Shown in pieces: positions 12,201 through 22,706 of a stretch of DNA of 64,000 bases. A program made the position numbers and the translations under genes. Where the stretch lies: positions 34,343,877-34,407,876 of the forward strand of contig CM054061.1 of assembly GCA_028641055.1 (NCBI GenBank). The letters run 5' to 3'. Position 1 is the first letter of the stretch. Every line of letters begins with the position of its first letter. This stretch comes from Alopecurus myosuroides. Taxonomy: Eukaryota > Streptophyta > Magnoliopsida > Poales > Poaceae. The notes beneath the pieces were generated by a model. That model saw only the letters and a list, made by a program, of their open reading frames with translations. It did no database searches and was not told where the DNA came from.

Positions 12201-13063
12201 TACGCGCTCAATGCTCAGATGCAGATCCAGCGAGAGTTACCCCCTAACGTTATGGTAGCGGATCCCTACTACATGCGTGATAGCCAGCTGGAGGAAGGAT
12301 CAAGTACACGGACCAAGGCAGTGAAGTACCTCGAGAGCTTCATGTTGAGAAACGGTGAGAACAAGACGGACATTCTTTTGCCTGTCTTCCCCGAGTAAGT
12401 CTCGCGATCGTCTTAGCTAATGTTTTTTTTTTAGGTTTCATCCATTGCTTATCCTGGATTCAATTGCATGTGTTGAGCAGGGACACATATTGCACACTCA
12501 TCGTGCTTTGCCCACAATATTCACTTGCCCAATACTTCGACTCGTCGAATGTGACGAAGAGGAAAGACTACACCAGAATAAGGGGTGTTCTCGATGAGGC
12601 TATCAATGGCTACGCCCAAAATGGAGGCACATTCGAAAAGAAACAAGAATGTATCATGCCGGCTACTGGCAAATACGGGTTCAGGCACGTGACCGAGTTC
12701 CCCTGCATCAAGCAGCCGGCTTGGAGCACGAAAGAGGCCTTCTATGCCCTCCATCACCTCAAAGGGATTGTCCGCGATGCAAACAATTTGAATCATCCTT
12801 CTAGACTCCGAGACTGGTCCAACAAAATGGCGGGGGAAATCTCACAGGAAGATCTTATGCAAGATTTTCATCGCATCAAAGTCAAGTTGTCGGAGATAAT
12901 CATTGAAGATGTCAACAACAGGGGAGGGTCCTTGCACCAACCCATAGGGTTATGCCAGAGGGATATCCAGGAACGCCTAGAGCGGCAGGCTGATCGTAGG
13001 ACGTGGATGACCAAGGACCTATATAAGCCGTTTCCGGCGCCGCTCCAGTTGAGGTATCGTTGA
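9240..13063 (+). pseudogene. Second En/Spm-type gene of E2 (Ptta/En/Spm domain plus degenerate Ulp1-like C-terminus)
   Basis: Exon 1 (9240 to about 10151) begins with an acidic stretch and carries the plant En/Spm transposase-type domain (MSTALSSWKSRVKKKIEKG to LGSGGYQGKHPTWEKED and NFVRSRYFLDWKTGEF). It splices at GTAAGG to an exon starting about 10240 (ERELQKSYSSEGSTSRWDTP, then a Lys-rich coiled-coil segment) and again at about 10835/10920. Two lesions follow: a frame change at a run of G at about 11190-11199 and an in-frame TAG at 11541. The frame then runs to a donor at about 12395, and the last exon (12480-13063) restores a Ulp1-like fold (TLIVLCPQYSLAQYFDSS). The His and Cys expected of that protease family are not evident. 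TNPA-like DNA binding is inferred from family position only. Confidence 0.75.
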
Positions 13064-13079
13064 TCGAGGTGTGCGTAGC

Positions 13080-13231
13080 TAGCTACTATTAGTTTGTTTA
13101 ACAAAATTTGCTTAACTTATATAAGCCTAGCTACTATATTAGTTTAGCTCTAAACTTAGGCCTAGCTAGCTACTATTAGTTTGATCTAAACTTAGGCCTA
13201 GCTAGCTACTATTAGTTAGCTCTAAACTTAA
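13080..13231. repeat. Minisatellite with TAGGCCTAGCTAGCTACTAT core
   Basis: Two to three units of about 45 bp sit just after the second E2 gene. One more unit lies at 21774-21810, on the other side of the Helitron-like and E3-containing stretch, so that stretch appears to have entered or expanded within this repeat. Confidence 0.7.
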
Positions 13232-13260
13232 CTAGATGATGCCCCGCGCGTTGCTGCGGT
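13232..13260 (-). mobile_element. Helitron-like 3' terminus (hairpin plus CTAG)
   Basis: On the minus strand the sequence ends CCGCAGCAACGCGCGG, a short stem-forming GC segment, then eight bases, then CTAG at 13235-13232, flanked by T. This is the form of grass Helitron 3' ends. The matching TC-type 5' end was not identified, so only the terminus is called. Confidence 0.5.
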
Positions 13261-16056
13261 AAATTAGTCCAGTATCTTTTTGGAATGTATGTAGGCCGGA
13301 AAAAATATACATCACTATCACAATGTACAACTCCCACTGTGTTGCTCTTGAAAACACTTATTCTACAGTGTTATCAAATATCTTGCTAAAATTTGGTTGA
13401 CAGGAAAATCAATTATCATTCTTGCAAAAAAGAGAGTATCTTAGATGAAAAACGACTCAACTCGTATTTAGAAATGAAAAAGAGTACCTCCTATACTAGT
13501 TTTTGGTTGATTTCTAATAGGGCAAACATCATGCAAACACGCCACCCAGTAGTAAAAATAAGTAGCAGCCGGATCACATAATAACCATATGCCTCACCAT
13601 GATTTCACATCACCCATCGCATAGGACAAAAGGGAAGAAGAATCACAAGCTCACCTGAATCATGCAGACCAACTGGAGGCCACCCCTGCCAGCAATCTCC
13701 TTTACCTAGAAACAAAAGCAAAAAAGAGGTTGCTAGGACTCAAAAAATACTCAAAGTCAGCACCAATGTTGCGTTATGCAAAACTCATTTTCCAGCAATC
13801 TGCAGTAGGAAAGGCTAGTTACCGGAACTTGGCAAAACTGTGAGAGTTTCAGTTTCACATTTTCTTCCGGTGGCTGCCATAAAGCACAGAGCACAAACAA
13901 TGTACAAAGTTAGCATCCGAATTGACAGACTGATAACAGGGGGTAGGGCTCTAAAAGAAAGAAAATACATGTTTGATACCTTGATACTACGGCATGCCAA
14001 GATATCAGGCATAAAGCCCAGTCCTCTTTGTCCACAGACCCTATGCTGCGTAGGCTTGGTTTTCTAGATAAATGACAGTTTGCGTTATTTAAAGGAAACA
14101 ATGCAGATGAAAGTGAGTATTACTGGTGCTTCTGTATGAGTAAAAGTTACCTGTTCACCAACTACATTTAGAACCGGTACAAGACTAACATGGACCAAGC
14201 AAAAGTTTCCAGGTCCTGAAATGCATATGGAGTAAGATCATGTTAATGGAAGCTCGATTTTTCTTCAAAGATAAAAACTGAAGCTACATATTGTCAAGCA
14301 TATTGCCAAAGGAACAAGGAAAACACTCAAGGCCTTCGCTTTTTCTCACCTACGCGCTACGAAAATTGACCTAAGGCTTCGATTCAATGTCCCCTGCACC
14401 AAGAATGCCGCTGTTATTATTCAGTGAAATACTCTGTCCGCGCCCATAATGTTATTAACAAGTTTCGCAGTTCACGCAGTGGTGCAGTATGTTGTTCTTA
14501 CCTATAGTGACACCAAGTTCTTTTACACAAACATCAACTGGCTTCTATGTGCCATCAACTGGATACATCACCATAGACTCGACCACTCTTGTATTTCATT
14601 TGTAATGTGCGGTGCAACCTGATTAAAGAGACTTAGTTCAGTAAAGTCGTCAATAAAAGATGGTACTCTTTGCACAAGAACAGAGAAACAGGGAAACTCT
14701 ATCCTAATTACAAATTCGCACCTGAAACAGTTTTTCCGAGGTAGTCTCCTCTTCGTTCTTTGTCAATAACGGCCTGTAGTTTGAGCATTAGAGAGGCAAC
14801 TTTAACTGTTTGAGAAAGGAAGAAGCAAATTGCAATATACTTTTCTTGCAAAATTAGTATATGTAATAAGGAGGGTATAAAATCTAAGGTATAGCATATT
14901 CTCCATCGGTCATAATTTTCGATAGCTACAGAACTGCCAGTAACTACATTTGGCCTTTAACTGCCATCCTAGTCCTAGGCCCATCTGACCAGGCCCCTGC
15001 GCATATGACTGTCAAGGTGAAATACAAACCACAGATTCTGGTTAGGTGACAGAAGTAAATCTTTGTGGGTTCCATGGAAATTTCTGGTAATCAAGTGCCC
15101 AACTGGATATGCCTAGTTGAAGTAATACCCAAGAATTAGATCAGCATCAGACCAGGCCCCTGCGCATATGACTGTCAAGGTGAAATACAAACCACAGATT
15201 CTGGTTAGGTGACACAAGTAAATCTTTGTGGGTTCCATGGAAATTTCTGGTAATCAAGTGCCCAACTGGATATGCCAAGTTGAAGTAATACCCAAGAATT
15301 AGATCAGCATCAAAATTTCTGGTACAGACACCTGATACCTTTCCAAAGGTATGCTTTATGCATCAAAGGATGTTGGCATCAGCTACAACTTCTGCAAGAC
15401 AAATTATATATGGGCTTAGTGCACAATTTTTCTTTACTATGAAACTTGCAGTCACTGTGAATTAAGAAGTAAGAAGAATGGTAGGTCATATTAGCCATGG
15501 AAAAACGAAGGAATTGGCCTAGATTAGCATATTGCCCTTCTCTTGCTCCTAAGTGCTCTAATTATTGATACTACTAGACCATGACAGCACGCATTGCCAC
15601 GCCCGTCTATCTTACGAAAGAAAAATAAAAGCTTGAGCAAAACTGAACAATACAAATATCTGAGTAAACATTTACCATCTGTTATATTTCTATAGTCAAA
15701 TGCACAGTTAGTAATATGAGGAACGAAGTAAGCTATCTTTTAACATAGTATGCATATTTGTGAAAAACGACTCAACTCGTATTCTCCAGTTTCTGATTTG
15801 TGAAGAGCATGTGCAAGCATTCTTTGTATTTTCTGCCAGCTAGTTGTTCAGCGTGATCCTCCTATACTGTACGTGTACTATAATTTACTGCTAGGTGCTG
15901 TTGACCCTTGAGAATTAAGAAAGATGAAATACTTAGTGGTCTGCACGATACCAGGACCAACGAGTTAGTTCTGGCTATGCATGACCCGAAAGGTTGAGGC
16001 ATGGTATGTCTGTCCCCTAATAGCAGCAATCGAAAACAAATATTTCGACACACAAC
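13261..16056. other. E2 spacer, mostly non-coding, possibly Helitron-derived
   Basis: There is no supported gene. It contains a 163-bp perfect-looking tandem duplication (14987-15149 and 15150-15312) and a second Helitron-like 3' end on the minus strand (CTAG at 15574-15577 preceded by a GC-rich stem). The remainder is AT-rich and featureless to my reading. Confidence 0.5.
14987..15312. repeat. 163-bp direct tandem duplication
   Basis: Two adjacent copies start with GACCAGGCCCCTGCGCATAT at 14987 and 15150 and end at AGATCAGCATCA. They differ at only a few bases, so the duplication is young. Confidence 0.9.
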
Positions 16057-16075
16057 TAACACTACAGGAATGGGC

Positions 16076-16326
16076 CGATATGCCGACGGCCAAATCCTAT
16101 GCCGACGGCAATTTGTCGGGGCCGTCGGCATAGGCTTAGTGAGCAAATCCCAAATTGCGAAAAAAAAAAAATTGCTGTGCCGACGGCAATGCCGTCGGCC
16201 TTTTGTTTTTTTTTTTTTTTTTTTTGAGCTACGCCGACGGCTGCCGTCGGCATCGACCCTAAGAGGGAATTCAGAATTGAAAAAAAAAAAAATTGAGCTA
16301 TGCCGACGGCAAAGCCGTCGGCATAG
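16076..16326. repeat. E3 left subterminal repeats (GCCGACGGC)
   Basis: About ten copies of GCCGACGGC and GCCGTCGGC in both orientations are separated by A and T homopolymers. They match the right-end array at 20999-21190. Confidence 0.9.
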
Positions 16327-16583
16327 CCAAGCTCAAATTTTTTGTTTTTCGACTTAATCACCGTTTTGATCATAACTTTTGCGTTCCAACTCGGATTTTG
16401 ACGTTCTTTAGCTCGTTTCGAAGAGGAGAAATATATCTAAATTATCATGCATATTGTTAAAGCTAAATAATTAGATAAAAATCATAAGAAATAACGCAAC
16501 TAACAGTAATGGGTTAACAGTTTCGTCTGAGAGGATTGTGGGGCGTCTGAATCCAACCAAAATCTAGGGGACCTTAAAATCAT

Positions 16584-19500
16584 GATGAAATAGGTATTTG
16601 TGTACCTAAAAATGATTTTTTCAAAAAATTATGAGCAAACTAGGAGGCACCTGTAGTTCAAATTTGACCCGTTTCCAGCTGAATCGGCAGAAACTTGTGT
16701 TCTTCAAAAGAGGTTGATGAAAACCTTTTCAGAGGAAAATAATTGGTTATTCGTGCATATAACATGGTCTAGTATATTCAAAAAATGCAGCTCCCAGGTT
16801 TTGCAACATATTTATGGTTGATGCTTCACAAAAAAAGCCATTTTTCACACTCGGAAGATGGAAAATGGTTTTTTTATTGAATGAAAAGGAAAACTTTCTT
16901 CGGGAACATTGTCCGTGCTTCCAATATGCATGTTTGTGTGGAATATGGGCATATTTAAACAAACTATGCCATGGATTTGGCCATTACACCCGTCATTTGG
17001 CCCGAAACCCTAGAATGTTCGTAGGAGATAGCTCATTTATGTGAACATATTTTCAACACAACTGTTGTATTCCAAGTTTATTATTTTTGGTGGATACTAG
17101 GACATATATAATGACACCACGCGAAGGTCTTGCATCATTTTGAGGTTTTTTAAATTTTCTGGAATTTTCTAAGTAGGTTTCGGGAAAAAGTCAAGACGGC
17201 GGGCATGACCGTTCGTATCTAGGGCTTGAATATTGAGAAACTCTTGGTGTATCTCTGATGAAATAGGTGTTGTGTACCTAAAAATGATTTTTTCAAAAAA
17301 TTATGAGCAAACTAGGAGGCACCTGTAGTTCAAATTTGACCCGTTTCCAGCTGAATCGGCAGAAACTTGTGTTCTTCAAAAGAGGTTGATGAAAACCTTT
17401 TCAGAGGAAAATAATTGGTTATTCGTGCATATAACATGGTCTAGTATATTCAAAAAATGCAGCTCCCAGGTTTTGCAACATATTTATGGTTGATGCTTCA
17501 CAAAAAAAGCCATTTTTCACACTCGGAAGATGGAAAATGGTTTTTTTATTGAATGAAAAGGAAAACTTTCTTCGGGAACATTGTCCGTGCTTCCAATATG
17601 CATGTTTGTGTGGAATATGGGCATATTTAAACAAACTATGCCATGGATTTGGCCATTACACCCGTCATTTGGCCCGAAACCCTAGAATGTTCGTAGGAGA
17701 TAGCTCATTTATGTGAACATATTTTCAACACAACTGTTGTATTCCAAGTTTATTATTTTTGGTGGATACTAGGACATATATAATGACACCACGCGAAGGT
17801 CTTGCATCATTTTGAGGTTTTTTAAATTTTCTGGAATTTTCTAAGTCGGTTTCGGGAAAAAGTCAAGACGGCGGGCATGACCGTTCGTATCTAGGGCTTG
17901 AATATTGAGAAACTCTTGGTGTATCTCTGATGAAATAGGTATTTGTGTACCTAAAAATGATTTTTTCAAAAAATTATGAGCAAACTAGGAGGCACCTGTA
18001 GTTCAAATTTGACCCGTTTCCAGCTGAATCGGCAGAAACTTGTGTTCTTCAAAAGAGGTTGATGAAAACCTTTTCAGAGGAAAATAATTGGTTATTCGTG
18101 CATATAACATGGTCTAGTATATTCAAAAAATGCAGCTCCCAGGTTTTGCAACATATTTATGGTTGATGCTTCACAAAAAAAGCCATTTTTCACACTCGGA
18201 AGATGGAAAATGGTTTTTTTATTGAATGAAAAGGAAAACTTTCTTCGGGAACATTGTCCGTGCTTCCAATATGCATGTTTGTGTGGAATATGGGCATATT
18301 TAAACAAACTATGCCATGGATTTGGCCATTACACCCGTCATTTGGCCCGAAACCCTAGAATGTTCGTAGGAGATAGCTCATTTATGTGAACATATTTTCA
18401 ACACAACTGTCGTATTCCAAGTTTATTATTTTTGGTGGATACTAGTACATATATAATGACACCACGCGAAGGTCTTGCATCATTTTGAGGTTTTTTAAAT
18501 TTTCTGGAATTTTCTAAGTCGGTTTCGGGAAAAAGTCAAGACGGCGGGCATGACCGTTCGTATCTAGGGCTTGAATATTGAGAAACTCTTGGTGTATCTC
18601 TGATGAAATAGGTATTTGTGTACCTAAAAATGATTTTTTCAAAAAATTATGAGCAAACTAGGAGGCACCTGTAGTTCAAATTTGACCCGTTTCCAGCTGA
18701 ATCGGCAGAAACTTGTGTTCTTCAAAAGAGGTTGATGAAAACCTTTTCAGAGGAAAATAATTGGTTATTCGTGCATATAACATGGTCTAGTATATTCAAA
18801 AAATGCAGCTCCCAGGTTTTGCAACATATTTATGGTTGATGCTTCACAAAAAAAGCCATTTTTCACACTCGGAAGATGGAAAATGGTTTTTTTATTGAAT
18901 GAAAAGGAAAACTTTCTTCGGGAACATTGTCCGTGCTTCCAATATGCATGTTTGTGTGGAATATGGGCATATTTAAACAAACTATGCCATGGATTTGGCC
19001 ATTACACCCGTCATTTGGCCCGAAACACTAGAATGTTCGTAGGAGATAGCTCATTTATGTGAACATATTTTCAACACAACTGTCGTATTCCAAGTTTATT
19101 ATTTTTGGTGGATACTAGGACATATATAATGACACCACGCGAAGGTCTTGCATCATTTTGAGGTTTTTTAAATTTTCTGGAATTTTCTAAGTCGGTTTCG
19201 GGAAAAAGTCAAGACGGCGGGCATGACCGTTCGTATCTAGGGCTTGAATATTCAGAAACTCTTGGTGTATCTCTGATGAAATAGGTATTGTGTACCTAAA
19301 AATGATTTTTTCAAAAAATTATGAGCAAACTAGGAGGCACCTGTAGTTCAAATTTGACCCGTTTCCAGCTGAATCGGCAGAAACTTGTGTTCTTCAAAAG
19401 AGGTTGATGAAAACCTTTTCAGAGGAAAATAATTGGTTATTCGTGCATATAACATGGTCTAGTATATTCAAAAAATGCAGCTCCCAGGTTTTGCAACATA

Positions 19501-20366
19501 TTTATGGTTGATGCTTCACAAAAAAAGCCATTTTTCACACTCGGAAGATGGAAAATGGTTTTTTTATTGAATGAAAAGGAAAACTTTCTTCGGGAACATT
19601 GTCCGTGCTTCCAATATGCATGTTTGTGTGGAATATGGGCATATTTAAACAAACTATGCCATGGATTTGGCCATTACACCCGTCATTTGGCCCGAAACCC
19701 TAGAATGTTCATAGGAGATAGCTCATTTATGTGAACATATTTTCAACACAATTGTCGTATTCCAAGTTTATTATTTTTGGTGGATACTAGGACATATATA
19801 ATGACACCACGCGAAGGTCTTGCATCATTTTGAGGTTTTTTAAATTTTCTGGAATTTTCTAAGTCGGTTTCGGGAAAAAGTCAAGACGGCGGGCATGACC
19901 GTTCGTATCTAGGGCTTGAATATTGAGAAACTCTTGGTGTATCTCTGATGAAATAGGTATTTGTGTACCTAAAAATGATTTTTTCAAAAAATTATGAGCA
20001 AACTAGGAGGCACCTGTAGTTCAAATTTGACCCGTTTCCAGCTGAATCGGCAGAAACTTGTGTTCTTCAAAAGAGGTTGATGAAAACCTTTTCAGAGGAA
20101 AATAATTGGTTATTCGTGCATATAACATGGTCTAGTATATTCAAAAAATGCAGCTCCCAGGTTTTGCAACATATTTATGGTTGATGCTTCACAAAAAAAG
20201 CCATTTTTCACACTCGGAAGATGGAAAATGGTTTTTTTATTGAATGAAAAGGAAAACTTTCTTCGGGAACATTGTCCGTGCTTCCAATATGCATGTTTGT
20301 GTGGAATATGGGCATATTTAAACAAACTATGCCATGGATTTGGCCATTACACCCGTCATTTGGCCT
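16584..20366. repeat. Tandem array of a 673-bp unit inside E3 (5.6 copies)
   Basis: The anchor GATGAAATAGGT recurs at 16584, 17257, 17929, 18602, 19275 and 19947, spacings of 672-673 bp. The sixth unit stops about 418 bp in. Units differ by very few bases, so expansion or homogenisation is recent. Identical 71- and 76-codon frames recur in each unit only because the units are identical. The sequence just past the array (TTTCCAGCTGAATCGGC) resembles an internal part of the unit. Confidence 0.95.
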
Positions 20367-20770
20367 GTTTCCAGCTGAATCGGCAAAAACTGTCAAAATG
20401 GCCACCATGGCTATTCATCAAAAGAGTTTAATTTTTTCTAAACTATCGATGTTTTTATGATATGGATGTCATATTTGAATTTCTCTAATTTTTCTAATCG
20501 ATTTAGACATTTTATTTGTCAAATTTCGATTTACGGATTTAAAGATATAAATTATTGTATATTAAATAATTTATTCACAAAATAAAGTAATTTCTAACAT
20601 TATATTGTTATTTAGTCAATAAATATAATTATATAATCATTGTTATTTGTTCAAATATATTTTAAAATTTATACAATAGAGAAGTTTAACATCATTCCCC
20701 ACAGGTTAATATGATTGATATGATAGTAATATCAGTAAGTTCTCACATCTCATATGGAATCTAGTTTGGA
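20367..20770. other. AT-rich non-coding segment of E3
   Basis: There is no coding signal. 20707-20735 (TTAATATGATTGATATGATA core) matches the reverse complement of E6 at about 61330-61358. The shared module of E3 and E6 therefore includes some of this AT-rich flank as well as the 5S-like part. Confidence 0.6.
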
Positions 20771-20840
20771 AGGAACTCAAAGGTTAAGCGTGCTTGGGCT
20801 GGAGGAATTTCAGGATGGGTGACCGAATGGGAAGTTTGAC
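20771..20840 (+). other. 5S rRNA-derived module in E3
   Basis: GGTTAAGCGTGCTTGGGC at 20782 and AGGATGGGTGACC at 20812 followed by TGGGAAGT correspond, in order and spacing, to the A-box and C-box parts of plant 5S rRNA. The 5' third and extreme 3' end of 5S are absent. It reads toward the right terminus, about 370 bp away. A diverged counterpart lies in E6 on the minus strand. It is not a functional 5S gene. Confidence 0.75.
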
Positions 20841-20995
20841 TAAGTTAAGTATGTTGACTAGATTAATTGTGTAATTAGAGATTAGAGATTAAATATGTGG
20901 CTAAGTGAAAAATTCTGGAATAGAATGTCAAAAAAGTTCAAAAAAAAAAAAAAAATTTTTTTTTTTTTTTTCAAAATTCGAATTTTGGAAATATT

Positions 20996-21190
20996 GTGCC
21001 GACGGCTTTGCCGTCGGCATAGAGCTTAGTGTGCCGACGGCTTTGCCGTCGGCATAGCCTACGCCGACGGTTTTTTATGTGCCGACGGCCATTTGGCCAT
21101 GTGCCGACGTGGGATGTGCCGACGGCGGCCGTCGGCACAGGCTGTGCCGACGGCTTTTTAGCCTGTGCCGACGGCTTTTGGCCGTCGGCA
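20996..21190. repeat. E3 right subterminal repeats (GCCGACGGC)
   Basis: There are more than ten copies of GCCGACGGC or its complement. They are preceded at 20940-20972 by an A-run directly followed by a T-run, which could fold back. Confidence 0.9.
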
Positions 21191-21211
21191 TATGCGGCGT
21201 TTCCTGTAGTG

Positions 21212-21925
21212 TAACTACCTGTATTGTGGCATTTACCACCGTAGATGGTAGATTAATTGGTAGATAACTCTAGCGTTTACTCTGAATCTTTAGTGTCGCT
21301 TCCCGCCGATTGTCAGTAGAGAACGGCGGTTGCTCAGTTCCAGATTGTAAAATTATCTTCCATTCTTCTTTATCTTGCATCATCATGGGTTTGTGACTGC
21401 CTGATGTGCACATAAGAGGAGGATGATGAGTGAGGACTAATCAGACTTCCCTTTAATATGCTGACCAAATCAGATTTAAGAGAGTAGATTTATAATGAAT
21501 TTTTCTATTTAGCTAATTGTAAAGGCCATGTCTTCTCAAAATGCAAAGCTGCAAAGGAGTGATATAATTTTTTAACCTATGAGCTGTAATATAATTTTTT
21601 AACCTATGAGCTGTAAGAGAATTATTGTTGCGATGTAAAACTTTAGGGTATGCAATTGCATAGTGGATTTTTATAGAAGGAGAATTTTTGTTAAGCGGCA
21701 GTGAAGGTTGCAAACAACCCGCTGTGACGCATATATGCCTTAGTTGTTTTTTGCATTATACTTACTAATATTAACTTAGGCCTAGCTAGCTACTATTAGT
21801 TAGCTCTAAACTCCTAGCTATCTTTGATGTTTATTTTTTGTTTCCTTAGTTGTTTTTTATGAACATATATGACTTAGTTGTTTTTTCTTTATACTTACTA
21901 ATATGCTTTGTGTCTATCTATATAG
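21212..21925. other. E2 spacer between E3 and the RNase H1-N-like gene
   Basis: I found no gene. The stretch holds one minisatellite unit at 21774-21810 and two copies, 130 bp apart, of a CTTAGTTGTTTTTT-containing segment (about 21739 and 21869). The gene start at 21926 is preceded by TATCTATATAG, which could be a TATA-rich promoter or a splice acceptor. Confidence 0.5.
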
Positions 21926-22168
21926 ATGACGTACTATGTGGTGTTCGAGGGTCGGGTTCCAGGAGTCTATGACGAGTGGAAGGACTGCAAAGCACAGGTC
22001 GACAAGTTCAGCGGCAACTGCTATAAAGGATACGAGACTAGACACGAGGCGGTTGCGAAGTGGAGGGACCACCAGTCGAAACAGAAGAACAAGATGAAGA
22101 CCTCCATCAAGCTACCGTTCTTGCTCTCCATCATCACCGTGCTTGTAGTCTATTTCATCTTAGCTTAG
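21926..22168 (+). CDS. Small RNase H1-N / viroplasmin-like protein with a C-terminal membrane segment
   Basis: This is an intact 80-residue frame. Residues 3-45 match the RNase H1 N-terminal hybrid-binding domain, also known from caulimovirus viroplasmin: YYVVFEGRVPGVYDEW, then FSGNCYKGYETRHEA. In that family the fold binds RNA/DNA hybrids or double-stranded RNA. Residues 46-60 are Lys-rich, and the last 20 residues are strongly hydrophobic, as in a tail-anchored protein. No RNase H catalytic domain follows before the E2 terminus. It could be a final exon of the upstream gene, since AG precedes the ATG, but it lies more than 8 kb away. Its role in the element is unknown; membrane anchoring is inferred. 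Confidence 0.7.
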   Translation: MTYYVVFEGRVPGVYDEWKDCKAQVDKFSGNCYKGYETRHEAVAKWRDHQSKQKNKMKTSIKLPFLLSIITVLVVYFILA

Positions 22169-22442
22169 GCATTTGTAACTTGACAACTCGAGTAACTATG
22201 TGGTGACAATTATTGTTCGATGATGTGTTTGACAACTCGAGTAACTATGTGATCACTTTGAGACAAATTCGATACTTTGCACTATGTATCACTATTGTGA
22301 TTAAGTAACTTTGTCAAATATCAGTAATATGTTATATGTTGTCAAATATCACTGCTGTGAATAATTCCTGTATAATTCCTGTATAATTCCTGTATATTCA
22401 AACTGTATACAGCAGAAACAATTTAAATTTCGAAATATTGCA
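22169..22442. other. 3' flank of the RNase H1-N-like gene
   Basis: AT-rich, non-coding. Short direct repeats include two copies of TTGACAACTCGAGTAACTAT (22178 and 22228) and three of ATAATTCCTGT (22362-22392). No terminator or RNA was recognised. Confidence 0.5.
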
Positions 22443-22690
22443 GATGTTTCTGTGGCGCACCGTTGGACAATTCTGTGGCGCACCTTCTTCTGTGGCGCAC
22501 CAGTTGGGGATGCGCCACAGAATAGACTATTTCTGTGGCGCATGGGATAGGTGCGCCACAGAATCCACTATTTCTGTGGCGCACGGGCTGGGTGCGCCAC
22601 AGAAATTATTTTTGTGGCGTGTGTTCTGTGGCGCACCCCTGTGGCCCCAGGGTGCGCCACAGAATAGGATTTTGGTGCGCCACAGAAGAG
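22443..22690. repeat. E2 right subterminal repeats (TTCTGTGGCGCAC)
   Basis: About ten copies in both orientations run up to the terminus at 22706. Facing pairs could form hairpins. Confidence 0.9.
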
Positions 22691-22706
22691 GGTTTCCCTA
22701 CTAGTG

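Larger units (their letters stand above)
16060..21211. mobile_element. E3: non-autonomous CACTA transposon nested in E2
   Basis: Inverted termini CACTACAGGAA (16060) and its complement (ending 21211) are flanked by a 3-bp target duplication TAA (16057-16059 and 21212-21214). GCCGACGGC repeats lie inside both ends. No transposase gene is present. The interior is filled by a 673-bp tandem array, an AT-rich segment and a 5S-like module. Length is 5,152 bp. Confidence 0.92.
592..22706 (+). mobile_element. E2: large CACTA (En/Spm) transposon with two transposase-type genes
   Basis: The right end at 22706 reads, on the reverse strand, CACTAGTAGGGAAACCC. Repeats of TTCTGTGGCGCAC cluster at both flanks (601-770 and 22443-22690) and once inside (5155-5330). 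The left terminal repeat is not in the window, probably because E1 separates it from the rest. Gene order is Tnp2 transposase, tRNA-like remnant, second En/Spm gene, a Helitron-like and E3-interrupted spacer, then a small RNase H1-N-like gene. E2 lies in a copia gag sequence. Both transposase genes carry disabling lesions, so this copy is probably immobile unless helped in trans. Confidence 0.8.

Noticed and set aside
16747..20431. Repeated 71-, 76- and 84-codon frames in E3
   Set aside because: They recur only because the 673-bp unit is repeated. They have no family resemblance and lie on both strands of the same bases.
20771..20840. A genuine 5S rRNA gene
   Set aside because: Only the middle and part of the 3' region match, with many substitutions and no 5' end.
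22443..22690. Regular short repeats resembling a CRISPR array
   Set aside because: The motifs alternate in orientation with irregular spacing next to a CACTA terminus in a plant genome; they are subterminal repeats. The same applies to the other clusters.
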